A stretch of 38,235 nt of DNA from Lachnospiraceae bacterium (GCA_017622575.1 JAGAQU010000075.1:1-38235), one strand, 5' to 3'; shown: positions 25,654 to 34,004, numbered from the stretch's first letter. Notes: generated by a model not told the origin, from the sequence alone. Numbers and translations are program-made.

Positions 25654-26979
25654 ATGAAAGAACTATCACAAAACAAGTGGGTGAGGGCTGCGATCCCCGC
25701 ATTGTTACTTCATTGCAGCATAGGCACGGTTTACTGCTGGTCTATCTTCAGTCAGGAAATCGCTGATTACATAGGCTTCTCCAAAGGAGCTACGGAATGG
25801 GCCTTCAGTTTTGCCATCTTTTTCCTTGGCATGTCGGCTGCTTTCCTTGGAAACATTGTAGAAAAGGACATTCACAAGTCTTCACTGATCGCTGCGATCT
25901 GCTTTGCAGCAGGTATGGCCGGTACCGGTCTCTTTATCTGGTACGGCGGTGCACATCCGGGAAGTCTCGTATCTCTGCTGGGCATTTATGTATGCTATGG
26001 CTTTATCATGGGAATCGGTCTGGGTACCGGTTATCTTTCTCCCGTGAAGACCCTGATGCTCTGGTTTGAAGACCGCAAGGGTTTGGCAACCGGACTTGCC
26101 GTAGCCGGCTTTGGCGCTGCCAAGGCAATCGCAAGTCCCATCATGCAGGCGCTCCTCGACTCCCTTGGCGAAGGCGGAATCTACAAAATGTTCCTGATTC
26201 TTGCCGTGGTATACTTTATCATGATGTTTATCGGACATCTCCTTCTTGCAAAGCCTGCCGGCTGGCATGAACCTGCTTCCACGGAGAAGGGTGCACGTGC
26301 CATCGATGTCATCAAGAGCAAACCTGTAACCTTCATCGGTATCTGGCTTATGTTCTATCTGAACATCACCTGCGGTCTTGCACTGATCTCACAGGAAAAG
26401 ATGATCGTCAAATGCCTGGGCCTTGTAGGAATAGTTGGTGTTCTCTCCTCCGTTACCGCTGTTTTCAATGCCGGCGGACGTCTTGGATTCTCCGCATGGG
26501 CAGACACCTTTAAGGACAGAAATACCATTTATAAGATCATCTTCATTCTCTCCATTGTTGCTACCGGTCTTGTCATTGTTACCAAGGGTATCACCAACAT
26601 GGGACAGAATACTTTCCTGATGATCCTGGTACTGATTCTTCTGTTCGTAGTAAATGCAGGATACGGCGGTGGTTACAGCAATGTTCCCACCCTTCTTTCC
26701 GATCACTACGGCATGAAAAATATCAGTGCTATCCACGGAATCACTCTTTCCGCCTGGGCAATCGCAGGCCTTACCGGAAATCAGATGGCTACCTTTATTG
26801 TTAACCATTTCGGAGAAAAGACAGAGATTCCTCATACACTGGCTGACGGAACCGTAGAAAACATCGTGGTAAATCCCACAGGTTATCAGACCGTACTTTA
26901 TGTAACCCTTGTGCTTTACATTATTGCCGCTGTGATCTGCTTTACCATGATCGGCAAAAAGACAGAAGAGACAAAATAA
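25654..26979 (+). CDS. OFA-family major facilitator transporter (organic-acid antiporter type)
   Basis: A 441-residue membrane protein with about twelve spans. The frame opens at 25588, but that start lies inside the promoter; the ATG at 25654 gives the family N-terminus (MKELSQNKWVRAAIPALLLH, then SIGTVYCWSIF). The YCWSIF segment, the GIGLGTGYLSPVKTLMLWF stretch, the DRKGLATGLAVAGFG loop and GGGYSNVPTLLSDHYG match the oxalate:formate antiporter (OFA) group of the MFS. Oxalate use cannot be concluded, since most clostridial members have unknown monocarboxylate substrates. It is followed by a strong terminator, with convergent grcA beyond. The ribosome site is weak (GTGAG). Confidence 0.85.
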   Translation: MKELSQNKWVRAAIPALLLHCSIGTVYCWSIFSQEIADYIGFSKGATEWAFSFAIFFLGMSAAFLGNIVEKDIHKSSLIAAICFAAGMAGTGLFIWYGGAHPGSLVSLLGIYVCYGFIMGIGLGTGYLSPVKTLMLWFEDRKGLATGLAVAGFGAAKAIASPIMQALLDSLGEGGIYKMFLILAVVYFIMMFIGHLLLAKPAGWHEPASTEKGARAIDVIKSKPVTFIGIWLMFYLNITCGLALISQEKMIVKCLGLVGIVGVLSSVTAVFNAGGRLGFSAWADTFKDRNTIYKIIFILSIVATGLVIVTKGITNMGQNTFLMILVLILLFVVNAGYGGGYSNVPTLLSDHYGMKNISAIHGITLSAWAIAGLTGNQMATFIVNHFGEKTEIPHTLADGTVENIVVNPTGYQTVLYVTLVLYIIAAVICFTMIGKKTEETK

Positions 26980-27025
26980 ATTTTGATACATAACAGTTTT
27001 TCCTGCGTTTTCAGGCGCACAGTAA

Positions 27026-27062
27026 AGCGGGGCAGTCAAATGACTGTCCCGCTCTTTTTATT
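27026..27062 (+). terminator. intrinsic terminator after the OFA transporter
   Basis: A 13-bp stem (27026-27038 with 27041-27053, one G-T pair) with a 2-base inner gap, followed by CTTTTTATT. It lies 46 bases after the stop codon. Confidence 0.9.
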
Positions 27063-27087
27063 GCTCACTGCCCATATGTTATTTTAT

Positions 27088-27333
27088 TTAGATGGATTCA
27101 TGGAAGGTTCTGGAAATAACATCAGCCTGCTGTTCGGGAGTAAGCTTGATGAAGTTTACTGCGTAACCTGATACACGGATTGTCAGCTGGGGATACTTCT
27201 CAGGATGCTTCTGTGCATCTAACAGCATATCTCTGTTGAGAACGTTCACGTTCAAATGATGTCCTCCTTTTCCTGCATATCCGTCTAAAAGATTTACCAA
27301 ATTGTCTACTTGTGCTGAATTTGCGCTTGCCAT
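27088..27333 (-). CDS. grcA: autonomous glycyl radical cofactor (GrcA/YfiD type)
   Basis: An 81-residue protein equal to the C-terminal radical domain of pyruvate formate-lyase. The signature RVSGYAVNF carries the radical Gly56, and the following [17 protein letters not shown] matches the E. coli spare-part protein. In that system it replaces the oxygen-cleaved end of pyruvate formate-lyase and restores activity. The frame opens at 27351, but the ATG at 27333 has AAAGGAG upstream. No lyase or activating enzyme lies in the window. The spacing of -10 TATAAA (27393-27398, minus) with no good -35 suggests activator-dependent expression. Confidence 0.92.
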   Translation of the reverse strand: MASANSAQVDNLVNLLDGYAGKGGHHLNVNVLNRDMLLDAQKHPEKYPQLTIRVSGYAVNFIKLTPEQQADVISRTFHESI

Positions 27334-27414
27334 AATAAGATCTCCTTTCAATTACTGTGTATTGTGATTTGTTTTATTTGTTTTCTTGTGATTTTATAGT
27401 AACTTTTTTGACGC

Positions 27415-27443
27415 AAAAAATCCGTAACCATAGTTACGGATTT
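27415..27443 (-). terminator. terminator of the Crp-family gene, also a candidate operator for grcA
   Basis: A perfect 11-bp inverted repeat, AAATCCGTAAC (27418-27428) and GTTACGGATTT (27433-27443), with a 4-base loop and T-run on the minus strand. The core has the GTA-N8-TAC layout seen in some Crp/Fnr-family sites. Its centre is about 44 bases upstream of the likely grcA transcription start. Confidence 0.8.
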
Positions 27444-27502
27444 GATTTTCTTTATGTATTTTTTCAGATACACTGCCAAAATTATATTTCTCAATCAATT
27501 TA

Positions 27503-28186
27503 TCAGTCGTACAATAGCTCGACCGCCTTTTTATCCCGGATCAGAATCCTCTTTTTGGAAACCTCGATCAGCCCATCAGCCTGCATCCTCATCAATTCAC
27601 GTGAAAGGGATGGCCTTGCCACTCCCAGAAAATCCGCCAGCTGTTCCCGATTCATTTTCAGGTCAACCACACCCTTTTCATCCATAGAGTCAATGAGCCA
27701 GATCGCGATTCTCTCTCTGAGAGAGGAAGTACTGACAATATGTAACTTTCTGGTGATCTTAAAATTATTTTCCGAAAGAATTTCCAGCATGTTCTGTGTC
27801 AGTTGCTTGTGATGGTCACAGGCATTGGAGCAGAAATGGTAGAAGAAATCCCAGGGCATTAAGAGTACCGTCACATCCGAAACTGCCACAGCATCGTACC
27901 AGTAATGTCTTCTGTCGCCGAAAAGAAAAATTTCCCCGAACACATTGCCGGGTTCCACCAGATAAAGCACATCTCTCTTTCCGGAGGTAAAATCCTTGCA
28001 GACCTGCACCTGACCATCCAACAGAAGAAACAGCTTGGAGGGGATTCCTCCCTGCTCAAAGATATAGGAACCGGCCGTATAATTTCTGACGGTCGATTTG
28101 GAGCACTTTAAAATCCTCTTAAGCTCCTCATCCGATATTTCCTGAAATAATTTCGTATTTTCAATTTCCTGCACGATATAATCCAC
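27503..28186 (-). CDS. Crp/Fnr-family transcriptional regulator
   Basis: A 227-residue regulator. An N-terminal cyclic-nucleotide-type beta-roll (about 15-130) includes SYIFEQGGIPSKLFLLLDGQ and EPGNVFGEIFLFGDRRHYW. A C-terminal winged helix has NREQLADFLGVARPSLSREL. The nucleotide-phosphate Arg-Ala pair of true Crp is not present and there is no N-terminal Cys cluster as in Fnr, so the signal is neither cAMP nor, by this route, an iron-sulfur cluster. The start is GTG at 28186, sharing one base with the TAG of the upstream cysteine-cluster gene, with GGAAGG just upstream. It lies upstream of grcA and probably controls it (inference). Confidence 0.9.
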   Translation of the reverse strand: MDYIVQEIENTKLFQEISDEELKRILKCSKSTVRNYTAGSYIFEQGGIPSKLFLLLDGQVQVCKDFTSGKRDVLYLVEPGNVFGEIFLFGDRRHYWYDAVAVSDVTVLLMPWDFFYHFCSNACDHHKQLTQNMLEILSENNFKITRKLHIVSTSSLRERIAIWLIDSMDEKGVVDLKMNREQLADFLGVARPSLSRELMRMQADGLIEVSKKRILIRDKKAVELLYD

Positions 28187-28869
28187 TATCCTTCCAAAGC
28201 TTTCTTGCTTTCAGACAGGCGCTCATAAAATTGACCATAAAAATCTGTCTCTCTTACGTCTGCCTCACTTGTCCTGTACGGCTTTACATAAAACTGATTC
28301 AAAAGATGCATGTTGATGCTTTTTACGATTTCTTCATTCTCAGTTTCCGCCAGTCTTTCCTGCACTTTCTTAAGAAAGAAATGCCAGTCCTTCACGAACT
28401 GCTCATATCTTGGGAGTTCCGGGATACCAAGCCACTTTTTCACCTTGATCTTTGTCTTGTTCGGATAGCCGCACTCATGCACCTGGAGAAAATATTTGAA
28501 ATCACCATTCTCATAAATTCTGCCCAGGGGAAACATCCGGCAAAATCCCGGTCTTGCACCATGAATCATGCATCTTCCGTCCCCGCTTAAAAAGGTACAG
28601 CCTTCTCCACCGTCACGGATCTTCAGATGCGGCAAAATGGTGCCGTCCACCACGGAAAGCTCTATCCGCTCTGCCATCAACGCTTCAAAATCTGTGTTAA
28701 GCACGCTCTCCAGTTGAAAGATGTCATAAGGATCCAGAATAATCGTATCCTCCACCACACGACAGCATTCCGAGCAGCCTGCACAGTCATTACAATCTAT
28801 CTTCACCATGTCATTCGCTGTGTAAAGTCTGCCATCGGATATTTCTTTTAAATCAATGTCACGTTCCAA
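28186..28869 (-). CDS. YkgJ-family cysteine-cluster protein
   Basis: A 227-residue cytoplasmic protein of the CxxCxxCC type (PF03692). The N-terminal motif CNDCAGCSECC has Cys at 26, 29, 32, 35 and 36, and a second set follows (GCTFLSGDGRCMIHGARPGFCRMFPLG, quoted in part; HECGYP). Such proteins probably hold iron-sulfur or zinc; no activity is established. The start is a TTG at 28869 with GGAG 9 bases upstream; no in-frame ATG fits better. It shares one base with the Crp-family start, so the two are probably a sensor pair, and lies 48 bases after the aldolase gene. Confidence 0.85.
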   Translation of the reverse strand: MERDIDLKEISDGRLYTANDMVKIDCNDCAGCSECCRVVEDTIILDPYDIFQLESVLNTDFEALMAERIELSVVDGTILPHLKIRDGGEGCTFLSGDGRCMIHGARPGFCRMFPLGRIYENGDFKYFLQVHECGYPNKTKIKVKKWLGIPELPRYEQFVKDWHFFLKKVQERLAETENEEIVKSINMHLLNQFYVKPYRTSEADVRETDFYGQFYERLSESKKALEG

Positions 28870-28917
28870 ATTTCATAACTCCATGATCTTCCATACTCTA
28901 TCTTCTTTTTATCCCAT

Positions 28918-29901
28918 TTACAGAGTGTTGTCAATCAGTTCCTGATAAAACATGGCATAATCCGTTCTGTTCTCCTTGATAAACTGAATGGCTGATGAGG
29001 GGTGGCTGTTCAGTGTTCCCGTGAGCAGATAGGGAATATCATAGCCCCATACGGCTCCCTCTTCCTTCAGCTTCAGCATATGCTTCTCCACGAAATTCAT
29101 AATGGCAACCTTATTGTATCTGGGATTGCGCAGGAAGCTTAAGAGAAGCTCCATATAGCAGTTTCCTGCTCCTCGTCCCATGCCGCTCACCGTGGCATCC
29201 AGATAGCTTGCTCCTATGGAGAGTGCTTCGATGGTATTGGCAAATGCAAGCTGCTGATTATTGTGCGCGTGAATACCAACCTTTTTATTATACTTTGCAG
29301 CAATGTTCAGATACTTGTCGCAGAGACGTTCGATCTGTTCCGGATAAAAAGCGCCAAAGCTGTCTACCAGATAAATAACATCCACACAGCTCTGACCGAG
29401 CAGTTCCAGACCGCCGTCCAGATCATCATCATTTACCTTGGACACCGCCATGATATTCACCGTGGTTTCATATCCCTTTTTCTTGGCATCCTCCAGCATT
29501 TCAATAGCCGCAGGGATGGTATTGATATAGGTTGCCACACGGACAAGGTCAATGACACTGTCCTTCTTGTTCAGAATGTCCTTTTTGAAATCGGTTCTTC
29601 CCACATCCGCCATGACGGAAATCTTCATATCCGTCTTGTTGTCTCCCACAATGGCACGGATATCTTTTTCATTACAGAACTTCCATTTGCCGAAGTTGTC
29701 CGGATTGAAAATCTCCTTGGATGCCTTATAACCGAATTCCATATAATCAACGCCGGCTTTAATATTGGCAAGATAGAGGTCCTTCACAAATTCATCCGTA
29801 AATGCAAAATTATTGACAAGTCCTCCATCCCTGAGTGTGCAGTCCACCACCTTGATGTCAGGACAGTAAGATACCAGTTTTCCACGTCGTTCGCGACCCA
29901 T
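28918..29901 (-). CDS. DRE-TIM aldolase (HMG-CoA lyase / 4-hydroxy-2-oxovalerate aldolase-like)
   Basis: A 327-residue TIM-barrel enzyme. The N-terminal DCTLRDGG (residues 20-27) holds the Asp-Arg of the DRE-type active site, and the metal-binding GIHAHNNQQLAFANT follows about 190 residues later, with VSGMGRGAGNCYMELLL after it. These mark the HMGL-like/DmpG superfamily, which splits or joins C-C bonds next to a 2-oxo acid. The substrate cannot be told from sequence, and there is no partner aldehyde dehydrogenase. A strong GGAGG precedes the ATG. It is the first gene of the run leading to the cysteine-cluster and Crp-family genes. Confidence 0.85.
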   Translation of the reverse strand: MGRERRGKLVSYCPDIKVVDCTLRDGGLVNNFAFTDEFVKDLYLANIKAGVDYMEFGYKASKEIFNPDNFGKWKFCNEKDIRAIVGDNKTDMKISVMADVGRTDFKKDILNKKDSVIDLVRVATYINTIPAAIEMLEDAKKKGYETTVNIMAVSKVNDDDLDGGLELLGQSCVDVIYLVDSFGAFYPEQIERLCDKYLNIAAKYNKKVGIHAHNNQQLAFANTIEALSIGASYLDATVSGMGRGAGNCYMELLLSFLRNPRYNKVAIMNFVEKHMLKLKEEGAVWGYDIPYLLTGTLNSHPSSAIQFIKENRTDYAMFYQELIDNTL

Positions 29902-29934
29902 TTCTTTTTCCTCCGATTAGTAAATTATGTTTTT

Positions 29935-29964
29935 ATTATAATATTTTAGCACTTTAAAGTGTAA
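29935..29964 (-). promoter_or_regulatory. promoter and palindrome upstream of the aldolase
   Basis: On the minus strand, -10 TATAAT (29935-29940) with a weak TTACAC 18 bases upstream (29959-29964). The perfect palindrome CACTTTAAAGTG (29950-29961) covers the spacer and -35, so it could be an operator. Confidence 0.45.
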
Positions 29965-30001
29965 CGCTTTAAACCGCCATATCATTATGGCACAGAAAAA
30001 G

Positions 30002-30041
30002 AAAAAACGCAACAGAATAAATAAATTTTATCCTGTTGCGT
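30002..30041 (-). terminator. intrinsic terminator after the sulfhydrylase gene
   Basis: Stem ACGCAACAG (30007-30015) with CTGTTGCGT (30033-30041), extended by five A-T pairs beyond a mismatch, followed on the minus strand by a T-run (plus-strand A-run 30002-30006). Confidence 0.85.
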
Positions 30042-30068
30042 CTGGTTTTTTGATTTATTTTATGTTTT

Positions 30069-31352
30069 TTAGATTGCTTCCAAAGCCTGGGCCAGATCTG
30101 CAATCAGATCCTCCTTATCCTCAAGACCGCAGGATATACGGATCAATCCTGCCGGAACGCCTGCTTCTATAAGCTGTTCCTCCGTCATCTGTCTGTGTGT
30201 TGAGGTTGCAGGATTCAAACAGCAGGTTCTTGCATCTGCCACATGGGTTTCAATGGCAGCCAGCTTCAGATTCTTCATAAAGCTTTCTGCTGCACTCCTG
30301 CCCCCTTTCAGTTCAAAGGAGACCACGCCGCAGCCGCCATTTGGAAGATATTTCTTTGCAATCTCATAATATTTGTTGCCGGGAAGACCGGGATAATTCA
30401 CATAGGCTACCTTGTCATTCTTTTCAAGGAATTCTGCCACAGCCTGTCCGTTCTCCACATGACGCGGCATTCTCACATGCAGAGATTCCAGTCCGAGATT
30501 CAGAATATAGGCACTTTGGGGAGACTGCACACAGCCAAGGTCACGCATCAGCTGGGAGGTACATTTGGTGATAAAGGCTCCCTCTTTTCCGAACTTTTCT
30601 GCGTAGGTAACACCGTGATAAGATTCATCCGGGGTGCAAAGCCCGGGGAATTTGTCTGCATGAGCCATCCAGTCAAATTTGCCGGAATCCACGATCGCTC
30701 CGCCTACGGCAGCGCCGTGGCCGTCCATGTACTTGGTGGTGGAGTGTGTCACGATATCCGCGCCCCATTCAATGGGTCTGCAATTGACCGGTGTGGGGAA
30801 TGTATTGTCTACAATGAGCGGTACTCCGTGAGTATGAGCGGCTTTTGCAAACTTCTCAATATCAAGAACCGTAAGTGCCGGATTGGCGATGGTCTCTCCA
30901 AAAACGGCTCTCGTATTGTCCCTGAAAGCAGCGTTAAGCTCCTCCTCGCTGCAGTCGGGAGAGACAAAGGTTGCCGTAATTCCCATCTTTGCCATGGTAA
31001 CGGAAATCAGGTTAAAGGTTCCGCCGTAAATAGATGAGGATGCCACAATATGACTGCCCGCCTCACAGATGTTGAAGAGTGCAAAGAAATTGGCTGCCTG
31101 TCCCGAGGAAGTCAGCATGGCCGCAGTTCCTCCCTCCAGCTCGGCAATCTTAGCCGCCACATAATCGCTGGTCGGATTCTGCAATCTGGAATAGAAATAT
31201 CCGTCTGCTTCCAGATCAAATAATTTTCCCATGTCCTCACTGGTAGCATATTTGAAGGTTGTTGACTGGATAATGGGAATCTGGCGGGGTTCTCCGTTTC
31301 CGGGTGTATAGCCTGCCTGCACACATTTGGTATTCATTCTGTAGTCGCTCAT
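30069..31352 (-). CDS. metY: O-acetylhomoserine aminocarboxypropyltransferase (sulfhydrylase)
   Basis: A 427-residue PLP enzyme of the Cys/Met metabolism family that forms homocysteine (or methionine with methanethiol) from O-acetylhomoserine and sulfide. The Schiff-base Lys207 is in VTHSTTKYMDGHGAAVGG. The family's YSRLQNPTSDYVAAKIAELEGG (quoted in part) lies near residue 54, SSSIYGGTFNL at 105-115 and VDNTFPTP at 181-188. The length suits the long sulfhydrylase rather than MetB/MetC (about 380). GGAGAGG precedes the ATG. It is a single-gene transcript with its own promoter and terminator. The leader is only about 30 bases, too short for a SAM or T-box riboswitch. Confidence 0.94.
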   Translation of the reverse strand: MSDYRMNTKCVQAGYTPGNGEPRQIPIIQSTTFKYATSEDMGKLFDLEADGYFYSRLQNPTSDYVAAKIAELEGGTAAMLTSSGQAANFFALFNICEAGSHIVASSSIYGGTFNLISVTMAKMGITATFVSPDCSEEELNAAFRDNTRAVFGETIANPALTVLDIEKFAKAAHTHGVPLIVDNTFPTPVNCRPIEWGADIVTHSTTKYMDGHGAAVGGAIVDSGKFDWMAHADKFPGLCTPDESYHGVTYAEKFGKEGAFITKCTSQLMRDLGCVQSPQSAYILNLGLESLHVRMPRHVENGQAVAEFLEKNDKVAYVNYPGLPGNKYYEIAKKYLPNGGCGVVSFELKGGRSAAESFMKNLKLAAIETHVADARTCCLNPATSTHRQMTEEQLIEAGVPAGLIRISCGLEDKEDLIADLAQALEAI

Positions 31353-31390
31353 TTGGCACCTCTCCTGTTGCTTATTTTTTCATCCTTTTC

Positions 31391-31419
31391 ATTATAATCT
31401 TTCTTTTTCCGATGCGCAA
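31391..31419 (-). promoter_or_regulatory. promoter for the sulfhydrylase gene
   Basis: On the minus strand, TTGCGC (31414-31419), a 17-base spacer and a perfect TATAAT (31391-31396). Confidence 0.7.
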
Positions 31420-31441
31420 CAGAAACGGTTATTTAAAAATA

Positions 31442-31936
31442 TTACTGGCGATGAAGAAGTTTCCTTTTATATGTTCTGATTTTCGCCGCATATTTACTGG
31501 TCATCAAAACGCCTACGATCATCATTCCGAATGTGATGCCGAGGCACATTCCTCCAAGGAAATTATCTGAACGATCGGTAAACAGAAGTATCATATAAGT
31601 GACTGCTGCCACAAATCCGCCAATAAACAACAAGTGCATCCGTTTGGTAAGTTTGATTTTGTCCTCGTTACTATACTCGGCAACCTTTAAAACTGTTTCT
31701 TCCAATTCCTTATTCATTTTCTCGCTTTTCCTTTCTCCATCCAATAATTCCCGAAGTTCAACGTCATAATAATCTGCCATCTCAATGAGTATATCCAGAT
31801 CCGGCAAATTGCTTCCGTTCTCCCACCGCGAAACACTCCTGTTAGTCACACCAAGCATTTCTGCAAGCTGCTCCTGGGTAATACCTTTTTCCTTCCTGCA
31901 TTCTCTTAAAAACTGTCCGATTTTCTGCTGATCCAT
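31442..31936 (-). CDS. XRE-family helix-turn-helix regulator with two membrane spans
   Basis: A 164-residue protein. The N-terminal HTH (about 6-60) reads IGQFLRECRKEKGITQEQLA, then LGVTNRSVSRWENG. A charged linker leads to two hydrophobic segments (about 103-122 and 130-148) and a basic tail, so it is probably a membrane-tethered DNA-binding protein. The frame opens at 31999, but the ATG at 31936 with AAAGGAGG is clearly the start. It is the last gene of the minus-strand array of modifying enzymes, 91 bases after the Nim-like gene, and may regulate it. Confidence 0.9.
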   Translation of the reverse strand: MDQQKIGQFLRECRKEKGITQEQLAEMLGVTNRSVSRWENGSNLPDLDILIEMADYYDVELRELLDGERKSEKMNKELEETVLKVAEYSNEDKIKLTKRMHLLFIGGFVAAVTYMILLFTDRSDNFLGGMCLGITFGMMIVGVLMTSKYAAKIRTYKRKLLHRQ

Positions 31937-32027
31937 TTTTCTTAATCCTCCTTTCCGGGAAAAGTGTAGTCGATTATGCACCAAGAGAACACGACACAAA
32001 ACGAGAATATGAGAAAAAATACAGCTT

Positions 32028-32489
32028 CTAATGTTTTTTTCCTGTCAGATCAACACATTCAATTTTAAATACCAGGGTTCTGTCCAGCAAAGTCGGAACA
32101 AAAGTAAAATCGTCACCTCTTCCGTAATGCTTCAAGATGCATTTTAATCCATTAAGCTTTTCATTGCCCTCAAGGAATTCCACTGTGCCATGCCCCATCA
32201 CACTCTCATAAAGCATGGAGCAGGAACCCTTTGACGCATCATAGGTAAGCTCATGAGCAAGATCGATCTCAAATCCAATCTTTGGATTTTTCCTGAGCAA
32301 TTCAATTTTTCGTCCTTCACAGGCACTGTGAAAATAGAGAGTGACTGTTCCATTTTCAAGTTGATACCCATAATTTAGCGGAACAATATACGGATACTCA
32401 TCGTTCATAGCGATTCTGCATATCTCACCCTTTTCAATAACAGCTGTAATCTGTTCAAAATCTGTGATCTCTCTGTCTTTTCTTCTCAT
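32028..32489 (-). CDS. pyridoxamine 5'-phosphate oxidase-like flavoprotein (NimA-related)
   Basis: A 153-residue split-barrel FMN-binding protein. It starts MRRKDREITD, followed by IEKGEICRIAMNDEYPYIVP, LNYGYQLENGTVTLYFHSA and the GRKIELLRKNPKIGFEID region, which form the flavin site in the Nim/PNPOx-like family. Some members reduce nitroimidazoles and give metronidazole resistance, but most clostridial relatives have no proven drug role. GGAGG precedes the ATG. It lies 17 bases after the acetyltransferase gene, in the same run. Confidence 0.88.
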   Translation of the reverse strand: MRRKDREITDFEQITAVIEKGEICRIAMNDEYPYIVPLNYGYQLENGTVTLYFHSACEGRKIELLRKNPKIGFEIDLAHELTYDASKGSCSMLYESVMGHGTVEFLEGNEKLNGLKCILKHYGRGDDFTFVPTLLDRTLVFKIECVDLTGKKH

Positions 32490-32506
32490 AATTTAATCCT
32501 CCGTCT

Positions 32507-33169
32507 TCATGTTTTATCTCTTCTCTTTTCCCGAAGCTTTTCCCGTTCCTTTTTAGCGGATGAATCAAGCGCAGCACCCACCGCAAGTCCGATACAAAGT
32601 CCCATGGCGGTGCCAATTCCGACACTGCTAAAGGAGGAACCAAGTGCAGTACCGATACTGAGTCCAAAGAGCATATAGATTGCCATCCAGCTTGGGAGTG
32701 GCGATTCCAAAACAAATCGTGGGCCCTCTTTTCCTTCTCCGTCAGGAATAAAGCCGCACTTTTCAAGGATACGCTGTGATGCTTTGTTACCCGGATCCGT
32801 TTCAGCCTCAACAAATACTACACCTTCGTTTCCAAATGCCCACTGCGTCATTCCCTGAACTGCTTCTGTCATATAGCCTTTTCCTTCATACTCCGGCAAA
32901 ATTCCATAACCGATCTCTACCGCATTCTCACGGGCCGGTCCCTTGAAGCCCAGATCCCCGATATAGGTATGATCACTTTTCAGTGACATTTGCCATGGAG
33001 CATACCAGATTCTGCTTTCCGGATCAGCTTTACACCCGGCTAACATTTCCCCATAAGCTTTTTTCATTTCTTCCGAATCTGTTGTCTCGATCAGCTTTTC
33101 AATCTCCTCATCTGTCATCGGCTGAATGATCATTCTCTTTGTTTTGATCATTGGTTCTTTCTTCTTCAT
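32507..33169 (-). CDS. GNAT acetyltransferase with C-terminal Gly-zipper membrane segment
   Basis: A 220-residue protein. Residues about 9-155 are a RimJ/RimL-type GNAT domain (IGDLGFKGPARENAVEIGYG, EYEGKGYMTEAV for acetyl-CoA, NKASQRILEKCGF). The tail (about 160-202, FGLSIGTALGSSFSSVGIGT and on) is a Gly-rich hydrophobic hairpin typical of membrane-inserting Gly-zipper modules. It is followed by a basic end (KKEREKLREKRRDK). The combination is unusual and suggests a membrane-attached enzyme. The substrate is unknown. The ribosome site is weak (AAGGGA). Confidence 0.88.
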   Translation of the reverse strand: MKKKEPMIKTKRMIIQPMTDEEIEKLIETTDSEEMKKAYGEMLAGCKADPESRIWYAPWQMSLKSDHTYIGDLGFKGPARENAVEIGYGILPEYEGKGYMTEAVQGMTQWAFGNEGVVFVEAETDPGNKASQRILEKCGFIPDGEGKEGPRFVLESPLPSWMAIYMLFGLSIGTALGSSFSSVGIGTAMGLCIGLAVGAALDSSAKKEREKLREKRRDKT

Positions 33170-33197
33170 AATGATTATTTTCCCTTATACTACCTGC

Positions 33198-34004
33198 TTA
33201 TGAATACTTCTTAATCTCTCCCACCAGATAATCCCGCAGCCTCTCTAAATCCTCCTCCGGAAGCAGGCATTCCTCATTTTCAAACCAGATTTTCATTGCC
33301 CTCTGCGGAAGATATTTTAAGTCCGCCGGGACATTCTCTATCATCCACAGACCGCCATCATACTTTGAGAGGATTTTTTTCGTCCTTTTAAACGAAAGTA
33401 TTCTTCCAAGAATCAGCACATTGCTGGCAAAGTATCTGGGCGCATAATCATGAAAATCATAATCATCAATATCCGCGCTTATGGCCGCAAAGAAATCTTC
33501 GTCTGTCACATCCGCAAAGACCTCCTGTATTGCCTTTCCGCAGAGCACAATGCCGCTTTGCCTGATCAGTTTAATATAGCTGGTCACATCCGCATCGGGA
33601 AATTCATGATCTGCAACATATACTTCCGTTTCAGGATTATCAAACCGTTCCACATACTTCTCTGTCCAAAAGTCACTGTAATGGAACACACAGTTTCCCG
33701 GCGATTTCCAGTTTTTTGCATCCTGAAGCTTTATCGCCGACATTTCAAGCGGACACGGCTTCCTGTCGATTGCTATGATATCCTTTGCTATTTCCAGCTT
33801 TTTTGAAACCTCAAGAGAATCTTTCACAACCACTAAAATATCAATATCACCCGACTTTGGGCTAAACGCATCAAGGGCAATGGAACCATGGAGGTATACT
33901 CCTGTCAGATCATCTCCCAAATGCTTTTTCCATACGCCTACAACCTTCTCAATCTGTTCTTTTATTTCAATCGGTAAATCCTTGTATCCAAGTAATGGAT
34001 TCAT
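33198..34004 (-). CDS. AadA-like nucleotidyltransferase (aminoglycoside adenylyltransferase family)
   Basis: A 268-residue protein. The nucleotidyltransferase motif YLHGSIALDAFSPKSGDIDI (Gly40, Ser41, Asp53, Asp55) is complete and is followed by the helical C-terminal DUF4111-type domain (about 150-260) that binds the acceptor in AadA/ANT enzymes. The family inactivates spectinomycin or streptomycin by adding AMP; the true substrate here is not known. GGAGGG precedes the ATG. It lies in the middle of the modifying-enzyme run. Confidence 0.88.
   Translation of the reverse strand: MNPLLGYKDLPIEIKEQIEKVVGVWKKHLGDDLTGVYLHGSIALDAFSPKSGDIDILVVVKDSLEVSKKLEIAKDIIAIDRKPCPLEMSAIKLQDAKNWKSPGNCVFHYSDFWTEKYVERFDNPETEVYVADHEFPDADVTSYIKLIRQSGIVLCGKAIQEVFADVTDEDFFAAISADIDDYDFHDYAPRYFASNVLILGRILSFKRTKKILSKYDGGLWMIENVPADLKYLPQRAMKIWFENEECLLPEEDLERLRDYLVGEIKKYS

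Noticed and set aside
25654..26979. Naming the OFA transporter an oxalate:formate antiporter.
   Set aside because: No oxalate-degrading genes are nearby and the family has many other substrates.
27503..28186. Oxygen-sensing Fnr.
   Set aside because: The N-terminal Cys residues needed for the iron-sulfur cluster are absent.
30069..31440. SAM or T-box riboswitch before the sulfhydrylase gene.
   Set aside because: The promoter leaves a leader of only about 30 bases and no conserved riboswitch core is visible.
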